Source of the DNA: Streblospio benedicti
Taxonomy: Eukaryota > Annelida > Polychaeta > Spionida > Spionidae
Direction of reading: 5' to 3'
Length of the DNA: 64,000 bases
Assembly (NCBI GenBank): GCA_019095985.1
Contig: CM032659.1
Coordinates: 9,859,256 to 9,923,255, forward strand
This document shows, piece after piece, positions 1-10,143 of this stretch. The first letter of the stretch is position 1; every line of letters begins with the position of its first letter. The translations under genes were made by a program, and so were the position numbers. A model generated the notes under the pieces. That model did no database searches, was not told where the DNA came from, and saw nothing but the letters and a program-made list of their open reading frames with translations.

Positions 1-980
1 TTCATTTCACCTACAAAATGACTTTTTACGCACTTAAAACTGAATTCCAAGAATATAAGACAGGATGATTAATCGTAGTTTGTAATAAGATGAAAGAACA
101 ACATTTATATTTTAAAGATTTTAATCTAGATTCAGTAGGGACCATTAATCTTAACAGTTTGTCGCAATGAGAGCATTTTTCACAAGACGATAATAGTGTT
201 TTTACAGTGATGAAAGTGTTTATCACGCATTATCTTTAATTAACAGCAAAGATAAACAGAAAAATACATTAATTTGTCTGGGTTTTTAAAAAAAAGCTTT
301 ACGTAAGAGAATATTCAACGTCCAAGAAGTAATAAGCTGGTGATTAGGAATGGCATTTACTGGGAAACTACATTACGCTGCATGCAATGGTCTATTATGT
401 TCATCTTTCTAAATAAAACGAACAGCATATGGGCCCATTCCCAAATTAGGAACTTTTATTTCATAAGCAGGCTAAGTACCACTGGAAAATCATTAAGCTT
501 TGACATTGTCATATACCGTAGTGTTAAAGAGCCTGAATGAAATGTCTCATCTGGAACTGGTTTCCATCCAAATGAGTAGATGCGTGAGAGAGGTGAAATA
601 AGCGGACCCTGAGGACACAATCGTTTCCCGTAAAACATTCGCATGATTTCTATCTGAATATGCGTGTGACAAAAACTTTGTTGCAATGTGCCAATCTCTA
701 ATTAGTCCAGTGAACATTTTACAGCTTGTATGTGATTGGTTCGCTCAACAGGTCGTCTATCTCTATCAGCACTAGCAACACTTTACAAAAAACATACTGT
801 CCGACACTTAAATATCCTTCATTACTTGTATCTTGAATTACATATTTACTTATTCAATTACTTGCTTGCACGCTTGTGTCTTGCATGCTTGCGTGTTGCT
901 TGCTTGTTCACTTACCATCATATAACCAATCCAGAACCGCAATTTGGCATCACCCTCTTCATGCTGCTTTCCGGTATATA

Positions 981-1156
981 TACAGTAAAAACGTCTCTAT
1001 TAGGACCACCTGTGGGCCCAATCTTAGGTGGCCTCAGTAGAGAAGTGGTGTCTGTACAGAGGTTCATCTTGGTAGCTTTTTAGGGAGCGTGAAATGTGGT
1101 CTTATTATAGAGGTGGTCTCAATACAGAGATGGTCTTAATTGGAGGTTCTACTGTA
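981..1156 (+). mobile_element. Pogo-like MITE, copy A
   Basis: The element has TIRs of the type CAGTAGAACCTC and GAGGTTCTACTG, flanked by TA on both sides. Its inside consists of alternating forward and reverse versions of a short motif like GGTGGTCTCAATAGAGAG. TA target duplication and a CAGT terminus fit the pogo/Tigger branch of the Tc1/mariner superfamily. There is no coding capacity. It lies in intergenic DNA. Confidence 0.75.
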
Positions 1157-3004
1157 CATGGTATATATAAGGGGAAATACGAGTGCTGCTTGTGATGCGC
1201 AGTAGGCCCTTTTTCTACTAAGTAACAATTTATCTCGTGAATTGGGTGAATGGAGTGAAAAACACGGGTGATTAGAGACCGAGCAGGATGTACGATGAGT
1301 ACAGCGTGCACTGCATAAAACCGTAGAAACAGAGACCCTAAGAGAACAGTAAAAGTGATGCCTTGGAGCAAGACGGGTGGAGTAGTCAATTGCAATGGCG
1401 TTTCACTCTTGATTACTTTGCTGCAAATCAAAAGGAACCCAAAACATTTAGATGGTTTGGTTTTATTGGGAGCATATATGGGTTTGGTAATGCATGTTTA
1501 TCACAAAGCTGCATTTGTCTATTATGTGTTCTCATGGCCGTCATTATAGGCGAGTCACTCTGGCCATGGTCAAGTCGTGGACTAACCACTTTTCAGATTA
1601 TTTTTTTTAATTTTATGGAAGAGATAGCTACGTAAACAAGTCCTTCAGGTCAAAACCTAAAGATTTTATCTTGCCTGGCCACATTTGTAACCTGTCGTGT
1701 GTGACACTTTGTTGCTTATATGTGTTACCAACAGTTTGTCATTAATGTTACAAAGTTGTATTTCTACATGATTGGCTCACAACTGCATACTATAATTTTA
1801 TATCAGCAATAATGAAAGTTACGTAATACGTGTAAGTGAAAGGGTGGCATCTTGACCTCTAGTGTATATGGAAAAGAGGTAACATAGCGTGTGAAAATCC
1901 TTATGAATTTCATACCCCGCACAGACTGGCCACTTGCATTGATTTGTATTACTTTTCTTTCTGATTTTCAAAATTTACATTTTATGTGCCTTTCTTCATA
2001 ACATATATAGCGATGTGTAACACTTCATTTCAACGCATCAACGGAATCTGACCTGTACCTTATTATAGCCTCGTGGCGGGTGCTGCATCTTCAGATTCAT
2101 ACACGAAAGCCATCTTTCATCCCATCAAGTTACCTGCGGAGGCGAGCATATGGTTACAAATGGACATTGTACCGCTCGGCTTTTAAACACTCAAGTTCCT
2201 AATGTCACCACTCCTGTAATAAAAGACACTAAAACCATTGTCCCTGGACCTTCTCAGCCTATTTAACCCTTGCTGGCTTCTGTGATTGATGCAATAGTTT
2301 TATTATTTTTGTCACATTCAATTATTCAAAGAAAAAACAGGTTAAGCCTGTTCTTATCGGCATCTTCTCTCTAGAAATACCTGCAGTTCATTTTATGGGC
2401 AGCCCATGTGAATCCTATTGGTTGCTTTTAAACCCATAGTTACATTTAAATTTTCCTATGTTCACTTTGGCATATTTACTAGTCATCTGTATTATGCTCA
2501 TTTCAAATACACCCGACACCTAAAACATAATAAGCTATTGATGTCAACACAGACATGTGATAAACGTATCATGTCTTTGGAATGTACTAATTGGTTAATT
2601 TCTGTTCATGAAAGTGAGATCATTAATGTCTCATAAACAATAGATAACACTCATATTAACACCATCAATGAAATTTGCAGGGTAACGATTTCAGACATTC
2701 AATGCCTACGTTAGGTGCAACAATGACGTAAATGGCTGAGCATTAATTTTTTTTCTTCATCGTAAAGGGCTTGCCAGTCTCATAATGCAAACAGCATCGT
2801 GATCTTTGCTACCTTGAGATACATAATGGACAATGTCGTTTTCCGCAATTTATGCGTGCTTATCTTCATTATCTTGCACAACAGTATCATCGTTTTTGCA
2901 GAACTTTCAGAAAAGTATTTCGGATTCACGATCTATACGAAATCCGAATTATGTGTGCATCATTCCACCACATAATTCGTATGGCATTATTCAAAAGTTG
3001 TCGT

Positions 3005-3118
3005 TTGGGAGTTTGCTTGTTTGTTATTGGTTTTTGGTTTTTGTTTTTTTTATGTTGTTTTTGTTGTTGTGGTGGTGTTTTTTTGTGTTTTGGGGGGCGA
3101 GGGGGTCTTGTTTATTGT
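3005..3118. repeat. T/G-rich low-complexity tract
   Basis: The + strand is almost only T and G (TTTG, TTG and GTGG units) and ends in a G run. It creates Phe/Val/Cys-rich open frames that are not genes. It is one of several such tracts in the left 17 kb, all T/G on the + strand. Confidence 0.8.
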
Positions 3119-3967
3119 TTAACATGCCACCTATAAATAACATGATAGTTTCAAGTGGAAATTTGCTACATGAAGAGGCCCTGTTCGACTAGAAAACTAT
3201 GACATTATACAGTCTGCATGACCTATGGCATCCTTAGATATCAAAAGACCCTATTTCAGTGTGAATGTCTGATACACACATACGTTTTTAGTCGTTTCAA
3301 ACAATAACGATTCTAAAGCTGTAGTCAAACGTTTTTAACTAGCCCATGTACCGTCTTTTGAACGAACGTGTGCGTGTAATGTGTCCATAAACCATGGAGG
3401 AAATGACTGAATGAACTTTACAATTGCTGTTTGCCCAAAACTGTGATTCAACACATACCAACCTGCTTTCATTTGTCCATACGTCAGTTCATCGACTGAC
3501 CGAATTATTCTTGACTGCTGTATATACAAAGTGGCGATGATCACTTCGTCAAAATGTGTCCCTTTGTCTATGGTCATATTCCAATAACGGGTAAAGCATT
3601 AACACGGTGCTCATGAGGCCACACAATGGTTTGCTTCCAAGTTAAGTTTGGTCCCTAATGGAGTTAAATAGTTCGGCAATAATGGAGAATCCATTGGCCG
3701 TGTGACTGGGGTGTTACGTTTCTGTCGCTCTTTTAATCAGGTGAATGGTCAAAAACCCGAACATGCACATGTATGTTTGCCGTTCAAAATACACTTAAAT
3801 AAATTAAATTTGTTTAAAATAGATACTATTATATTGAGAGGAAGTAATGTTAGAAATCAGGTGGCAAGATTGTATATATTGTTTTTAAATCTTGCCATTT
3901 TAGAAATGTGTGGGCGCTCATCTGTCGGGTCATGGTTATCTCACTCATACTGCAGGCATGCAGAGGC

Positions 3968-4020
3968 CATCCATCGTGGTCTGTTATAAGATACGAACAG
4001 ATAACAGACCATGATGGAGA
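3968..4020. repeat. Short imperfect hairpin
   Basis: About 19 bases (core TGGTCTGTTAT) recur inverted after an 11-base loop (ATAACAGACCA). It may be a remnant of a foldback element. No flanking duplication was seen. Confidence 0.5.
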
Positions 4021-4039
4021 GGATTACTGCTATTTTCAT

Positions 4040-4155
4040 TGTGTGTTGTTTTTGTTTCTTTTGTTTTTGTTTTTGTGTGTGTGTTCTGTTTTCAACCGTG
4101 TAGCCAGTTTTGTGTATTTGTTCGTTTGTTCGTTCGTTTGTTCGTTCGTTCGTTA
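4040..4155. repeat. T/G-rich tract ending in (TTCG)n / (TTTG)n
   Basis: The T/G-rich stretch passes into tetranucleotides TTCG/TTTG at about 4117-4155. The Val/Phe/Cys-rich frames across it are artefacts of the repeat. Confidence 0.75.
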
Positions 4156-4419
4156 GTTTATTCGTTCATTCGTTTTCCATTCGCCAGACTTTACATAGGG
4201 GCTATACAAATGATTGAACCCAATAGTCTATTTAATCAAATCGCATTCGTATGCTAGACTATTCACCTGAGCCAACCTATAAACCCTGCGTATGCATATC
4301 TTACCAACCAAATAAACATCATAACTATGGCCAATCTTGGACCTCAAACTTTTACCCTCACAGTTAACACATCTTCATACTGTGAACGTCATGATAATTT
4401 CCTCCTTTTGCCCAGGCTG

Positions 4420-4602
4420 TATAGTATAACCTCCAATTAAGACCAACTCTCTACTGAGACCGCCTCTATAATAAGCCCACTTTTCACGGTCCCAAACCTT
4501 CATCAAAGCTACCAGAACCAACCTCTGAATAGAAACCACCTCTCTATTGAGACCACCTAACAATGGTTCCTAATGTGGTCCTAATAGAGAAGTTCTACTG
4601 TA
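4420..4602 (-). mobile_element. Pogo-like MITE, copy B
   Basis: Same family as copy A, in opposite orientation. TA flanks both ends. The right TIR reads AGTTCTACTG before TA and the left TIR is a diverged TAGTATAACCTCC. It lies about 340 bases upstream of the VOPP1-like start codon, so it could fall in promoter DNA. Confidence 0.75.
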
Positions 4603-4943
4603 CATATTCTGGATCTGTCTCTCTACTGCAAACCAAACGTCCCCTCGCCGTATCGTAGACTTATATGGTATCGTAAAATACACACAACTAACACAGTTGC
4701 CAGCGTCATCGTGTGCTCTCAACCGTGACCGACACGCATGAATAATTTAGGCGATCCCGATCCTGCTGTGACTCTCTTCAGCAGACACTTCCTTGTCCGC
4801 AAATGGCTCACTATTTGCCTTTTTGCCTGGATGTGGAATACAAACAACTATAAAATCTGTGCTGGCCAAGTCAAACAAGCGGCGTCCTTCGTCGATGGTG
4901 TCGGTCGTCTGTCTGTGTCAACATCATCGCGGCGGGAGAGGCC

Positions 4944-7900
4944 ATGTCCAGGTGGGGTGGCCCGGGCGCGGCGGCAGTCGGCTGGTCGCTGGTCACGGGA
5001 GTGTTTCTGCTGATGGTGGACAATGGTGTCAGAGCCCAAGAGGAGGGGGATGAGGTAGGTGCTTGGTGGCGCTAGTGGTGCTAAATACGCTTTTCTTTAT
5101 TTTTTTGTTTTGTTTTTTTTTTTTTTTTGCTTGTGTTTTTGTTGGTTGGTTTTCTTGCTTTTCTTGTGTGTTTTTTCCTTCTTTTAAGGGCATTGTAGTG
5201 CGCATCGTATTTTTGAAGTTAGTTAGACCGTTATTACTACGTCGAACATGGTGTTTGATTAGTTTTTGTTTGGTTGATTGTCTGTTTCATTTCTTGTGTT
5301 TTGGTGAGAATTATGAAAATCTTTAAGTACTAGGAAGTGCAATTTTCAAATTGGTTGAAATTTTAATGTGTCAGGATGTGTCAGGGGAAAGCTTACCGTA
5401 TTAACTATCATAACAATGCTTATCGTTTCATGAGCATTTGTGCATTTTTGCATGTCAAGAACACATCGTCTTTTTCATGTGTGTAATAGACAATAATAAA
5501 TTTAATTGAAAATAATATATCAGAAAGATTTAAGCAAAGGTTCTTTCATATAATATAATCTTCCAAAATAATCAACACTTGATAGAGTAACTTCTAAAAA
5601 AAGTAGCTCTTAAATTAGATGTCCCATAAAAACATTTTATTATGACAATGGCTGTCGTTTCTACCTGTGGCAACTACGTTCAGACAATATGCGGTCTGAA
5701 TAATTAATCATGGAAAAGGTAAATTATCTTTTCTTATCACCTAGGCATCTGTGTCACAGAGTGCTTAATCAATTAGTGAAAGCTGTCACTGCATTGGTGG
5801 CCTAGTAATGAAAACGGTGCAAACAGGACAGAACTGTCATGTTTGAATCTTGAGCAAACTCATCCCAACGTTAGTGCATATGTTTTCTTGCGGAACGCAC
5901 AGGCTAAATTCAGCTCTAAATATAGCTAACATAGGTATACAGGTCAAGCATTATATGATACGGGGATGGATTCTACAGCAAGTGCATGAATGTCCCTCTT
6001 ATCAGAGCACATAATACTCCCCAGTGTTTCGTGTGCTTTTATTTGTTTCGTGTGTGTGTGCGCGGGGGGAGGGGGGGTCCGTGTCTATGCCTGTGTGTGG
6101 TTGATTTTTTCTTCTGTTTTGTTTGTTTTGCTTTTGTTTTGCTTTGTTGTTGTTGTTTTTTGCTGTTGTTGTTTGTTTTTGTTTTTGCTTGTTTTTGTTT
6201 AGTTTTGTTTGTTGATTTTTTTTTATTTTTTTTTGCTTGTTTTTTTCTGTTTTGTTGAAACCATAAACAACATGTCCATGACTGGATGAATGCATTTAAC
6301 AATTCAAACCCTTTGAACACTATACGTACATGACAGCGGATAATAAAAGCATCCTTCGTTCAAACAAAACGCCACGTATCTAGACGTGCTGTGAACGTTC
6401 GTTAGATCCCATTGTGCGTGTTTTCAAATCACCCAAGGCGTGAATGTTTTTATTTTTTTATTAATGGGTGGTTTGACGCACTGAATTCGCCTTACTGTAA
6501 TTACAAATCACCTGTGCATGCTAAATATATGCTTTAGAGCGTACCGCTACAACGTTCTCATCAATGGTAATGCGCCTGCCATACGACAATAAATCTCTTG
6601 ATTGCGTCGTTCGTTGTAAACTAATGCGGATTTCTCTTGTGTAGCTCCTGCTGTATGAAACACGCTAGAAAATATGACTGCAAAAATATACAACATATCT
6701 GAGGTATTATAACATCACAATTAACTACATCTACGTCGTCATCATCGTCAACATCAGATCTCGGTAGCGTGAACATCAACAAAACGTTACTACAATGGAA
6801 CCTCTCCATAAAACCACCTTTGGGACCGATGTTTGGTGGTCTCAACAGAGAGGTGGTCTCTATAGAGAGGTTCATTTCAATAGCTTATGAAGGTTTGGGA
6901 CTGTGACGAGTGGTCTTATTATAGAGGTGATCCTAATTGGGGGTTCTACTGTACATACATTTAAAAAAAGCTCATCTAACTGAGCTCTATCACTTTCATG
7001 TTTCAGCATCAGAGTCTGGCCATCTGCTACAAAGATGACGCGGATTATATGAACAAGCCGTACGACCCGGCGGAGGGCGCCGCATCCACCACCGTCTCGT
7101 CCCCCACGTCTCCCCCGGTCCGCTACGACCACATCGTGTGCGAGGCGGGTTACGCGTGCTGCCCGCGTCACTTCGCCTGCTGCCTCCGCGTCACCGGGAG
7201 CATGCCCGGCTCCGAGGTCGCCATCACCTCCATATGGTACTTCTGGTACGTGCCACTGCAGTACTTAGTGATACTGACCATATGAAAATGTCACTGTTTA
7301 GGTTCATCTATTACAGGGTTTGAATACTAAAGAACAAGTTGGTGTATTTTCTCTGGATAATTCATTGAAAACCAATATCAAACTTTCACCCATACTATGG
7401 GCTTTTAATAGAAGCCCATATGGTATGGGTGAAAGCTTGATACTGGTTTTCAATAAATTATCCAGAGAAAATAGGCCAACTTGTTCTTTGCTAACCTAAA
7501 ATATTAAAAATTCTTTGTAGTTTGCTTACAACACTAGGTCTCGTTCTATAATATATATAGGTTATATATGTTTCCGGTGTATAAAGTCAAAATTTGTGTT
7601 TCTAATTTTGATTTTAACTTTTTAAAAAATGTAGTACAGCCGAAACATAACATATAGATTACAGAATGAGTTAGATAGTACATAGATATAATCCTCTTTT
7701 GCATATGTTAGTATAATAGCAAATTACACAATACGTGAGTAAGCAGTGAGAGGGACAGTGGACGATGGGGCAGCTTGCAATGCCTGTACGTATTTGTATA
7801 TTCACCAGGGAGTTGAGAGAGCCTTTATAGTGTGACACGCATGCCAATGACCTTGTGTGAATGTAAAGTCGTGACAGAGACTTAAGACAAAACTTCACTT

Positions 7901-9984
7901 ACTCACTTACTTTCCGCAGGGGACCATAAAACTTAGAAGCGGTCGCCAGCACCTCGACATACATTAAATGTATATCGAGGTGCTGGCGACCGCATCTAAG
8001 TGTTTATGGTCCCCAATAGCAGATGGTCAAACGTATATATTTTAGTGACGTGTCGATCTGCTGACGTATTTCAAGACTCTGGAGTCATTTTTGTTGCTTT
8101 ATTTTTTGTTTGTTTGTTTGTTGTATTGTTTTCATTACCTGATAGTGACTCCTGTGTTGTTTGCTCCAGGTTCTCCCTGGTGCTGGTCATGCTCGCTCTC
8201 TTCCTGGGCTTCGTCTACCTGCTGAAGCGGCGGCTCGGCGCAAACTCCATGGTGATCCCGCTGTATCCAGACAGGAATACCACAGGTACGCCCCAAAAAC
8301 ACGCCTTTTAAAGTGCATGCTTATCTAATACAGTACAACCTCCAATTAAGACCGTCTCGCTATTGAGACCACTTTTCATGGTCCCAAAACGTCATAAAGC
8401 TACCCAAATGAACCTCTGTATAGGGACCACCTCTCTATATAGAGACCACCTAACACTGATCCCAAAGGTGGTCCTAATAGAGATTTTTTGTAATAGATTT
8501 GAATTCTGTGTTGTTTTTAACTGTTGTAATAGCATATCTCAGGAAACAATATACGGGTTGGCTTCATGGAAATCTACTTACAATGTGTAGATGTTTTGGT
8601 GTGTTTTTCAAACGATCAAGTAAAATCCCTCAAGATTAATTTAACAAGCAAGAATCATAATGACTAATGAAATGGGTTTATGTTATGAAGCTTGCACATT
8701 CGAGCATATGGATCTCATGGAATTACTGGATCATGTCCCGCTTGCTCCCAACCTATTTTGGTAACCTAAAATTTTTTGCATGTCATCTACTCGTCATTAT
8801 TCTGTGTTGCCCGTAATGATATCATATTGGACATGGTAGGACCTTGATCAACAATGAATTGTCGTAAATCACATACTTTAAAGTCTGGGCTTCCGGGTAT
8901 GGGGCCAGTGTTTGGGTTTGGGATGTCGTGGCGGGCGTTGAGCAAACACATAATAGTTGGGTCATTTCGGGCACTTTTGTGACCGCGGAGAGACAGAAAA
9001 GGTTTTATGATTGATTTGAGCTCTTAAACATATTTCAAGAGATTTGAGCGGGGATACCCCTCGCAAAAGTCCGGGCAGAACGCGTGAGAGGCCAAAATCC
9101 AAAATGGCGGCCGCCGTTCTAACGAAAATACATCTTTTTTAATAATTGACATACAAGGTCAATGTTTGTATGTCAATTATTAAAAAAAAGTTGTATTTTC
9201 ATTAGAACGGCAGCGGCCATTTTGCCCGGACTTTTGCGAGGGGTATCCCCGCTCAAATCTCTTAAAATATGTTTAAGAGCTCAAATCAATCATGAAACCT
9301 TTTCTGTCTCTCCGCGGTCACAAAAGTGCCCGAAATGACCCAACTATAACTGAGTAGAACCGCTCTATTGGGAGCACCTTTAGGACCAGCGTTAGGTGGT
9401 CTCAATAGAGAGGTGTTCTCTACACAGAGGCTTCTTTTGGTAGCTTTATGAAGGTTTCGGACCGTGAAAAGTGGTCTTATTATAGAGGTGGTCTCAATAG
9501 AGAGGTGGTCTCAATAGAGAGGTGGTCTCAATTGGAGGTTCCACTGTATTTCAGTACGGATCTGCTGTGAACAATTTTACAATGACTAAGCCTACAAAAA
9601 TGAAACCACATTACATGAGACTGATTTCCACTTTTACATTCACTTCCAGTGACCATGAAATGCACAGCGCCGATCACATCCACAATGTTCATGCCCGGTC
9701 AGCAATGTCCACCCCAACCTCCCGGACACCTGCGCCCACCCCCGCTATGCGGACTCAAGAAACTACACACCACTGGCTACCCACTGCTAGACGGCGTGTC
9801 ACAGCTCACCCCGGTGGAAGGTGCAGATTCCGGTACCTCAGCAGCGGGTACTTCCAGCGATAGGCCTATCAGTCGCATCGAAGCGCAGAGGACTGCTAGC
9901 TTGCTCGCGCCGGTACAACCGGCGTATGCGACTGCCGCCATGGTGCACTTTCAAAATAAGAATCGGCGACAGACTCGGTTGTGA
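4944..9984 (+). CDS. VOPP1/WBP1-like type I membrane protein
   Basis: Coding exons: 4944-5054, 7007-7245, 8170-8285, 9650-9984. The phases agree and give 266 aa. Residues 1-31 look like a signal peptide (hydrophobic GWSLVTGVFLLMV, likely cut after VRA). The short ectodomain has Cys44, Cys82, Cys88-Cys89 and Cys95-Cys96. The membrane segment, about 112-135, begins SIWYFWFSLVLVM and ends with KRR. This CC..CC pattern followed by a WYFWF membrane start is the hallmark of the VOPP1/WBP1 family, whose VOPP1 is an endolysosomal vesicle protein. The proline-rich tail holds a YPLL sorting-type motif, but I see no PPxY motif, which family members usually use to bind WW domains. Introns 2 and 3 are packed with foldback and MITE elements. 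AATAAA at 11829-11834 is a possible polyadenylation signal. A Shisa-type protein is a less likely alternative. Function is inferred from family only. Confidence 0.8.
5088..5180. repeat. T-rich and T/G-rich tract in intron 1
   Basis: A poly-T/TTTG stretch just inside intron 1 of the VOPP1-like gene, again T/G on the + strand. Confidence 0.7.
5785..5862 (+). mobile_element. Possible degenerate tRNA-derived SINE head
   Basis: TGGCCTAGTAA resembles a Pol III A box (9 of 11 positions). About 55 bases later TGTTTGAATCT resembles a B box (9 of 11). The spacing suits a tRNA-derived promoter. No tail or target duplication was recognised, so this is tentative. It lies in intron 1 of the VOPP1-like gene. 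Confidence 0.35.
6040..6252. repeat. T/G-rich low-complexity tract
   Basis: GTGTGTG and G runs pass into more than 130 bases of TTTG/TTG units on the + strand, in intron 1 of the VOPP1-like gene. Lys/Asn/Gln-rich frames on the opposite strand are shadows of it. Confidence 0.85.
6791..6953 (+). mobile_element. Pogo-like MITE, copy C
   Basis: TA-flanked, starting TACAATGGAACCTCTCC and ending GGGTTCTACTGTA. It lies in intron 1 of the VOPP1-like gene and ends 53 bases before the exon 2 acceptor. Confidence 0.75.
7329..7489. mobile_element. Foldback (palindromic) element
   Basis: Two arms of about 75 bases are inverted copies with few mismatches; the outer ends are AAAGAACAAGTTGG and CCAACTTGTTCTTT. 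The tip is only about 9 bases. It has no coding content. It begins 83 bases after exon 2 of the VOPP1-like gene. I could not define a clear target duplication. Confidence 0.75.
7919..8014. mobile_element. 96-base near-perfect hairpin element
   Basis: GGGGACCATAAA at the left and TTTATGGTCCCC at the right bound two arms of about 45 bases that pair almost perfectly (core GGTCGCCAGCACCTCGA) around a tiny loop. It is GC-richer than its surroundings. It lies in intron 2 of the VOPP1-like gene, 155 bases before exon 3. Confidence 0.75.
8329..8492 (-). mobile_element. Pogo-like MITE, copy D
   Basis: Starts TACAGTACAACCTCC after exon 3 of the VOPP1-like gene, only 43 bases past the donor. The right TIR is diverged (GAGATTTTTTGTA). 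Confidence 0.7.
8953..9347. mobile_element. 395-base foldback element
   Basis: Nearly the whole element is one inverted repeat with arms close to 190 bases. The ends are ATAGTTGGGTCATTTCGGGC and GCCCGAAATGACCCAACTAT. The left arm has about 25 extra bases beside a CAAAATGGCGGC motif that resembles a YY1 site. It occupies intron 3 of the VOPP1-like gene and directly abuts MITE copy E. No clear target duplication was found. Confidence 0.8.
9348..9548 (+). mobile_element. Pogo-like MITE, copy E
   Basis: Left end is TGAGTAGAACCGCTC, right end GGAGGTTCCACTGTA. It is longer than the other copies because the inner motif GTGGTCTCAATAGAGAG is tandemly repeated before the right TIR. It ends 101 bases before the last exon of the VOPP1-like gene. 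Confidence 0.7.
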
Positions 9985-10005
9985 TTGGAAGAGCAACCAT
10001 TATAT

Positions 10006-10015
10006 GATTGATTGG

Positions 10016-10057
<42 letters not shown>

Positions 10058-10102
10058 TGAGATGTCTTCTAGTACACTGATTTGAATATCAACCATTAAA
10101 TC

Positions 10103-10143
<41 letters not shown>
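10006..10143. repeat. Two (GATT)n arrays separated by unique sequence
   Basis: GATT units run at about 10006-10057 and 10106-10143. Each array is preceded by a similar short leader containing CAACCATTA, so the pair probably arose by a local duplication. It lies in the 3' UTR region of the VOPP1-like gene. The Asn-Gln-Ser-Ile frames on the minus strand are repeat artefacts. Confidence 0.85.

Larger units (their letters stand above)
1..4943. other. Intergenic region left of the VOPP1-like gene
   Basis: No convincing exon was found. Open frames here are short, without codon-like composition or splice context, and several overlap repeats. The region holds two pogo-like MITEs (981-1156 and 4420-4602), T/G-rich tracts at 3005-3118 and 4040-4155 ending in TTCG repeats, and a short hairpin at 3968-4020. 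I see nothing recognisable in 1-980, 1157-3004 and 3119-3967. Confidence 0.6.

Noticed and set aside
1355-1635. Two overlapping frames of 64 and 90 codons
   Set aside because: Overlap each other in different frames, no splice context, no family resemblance.
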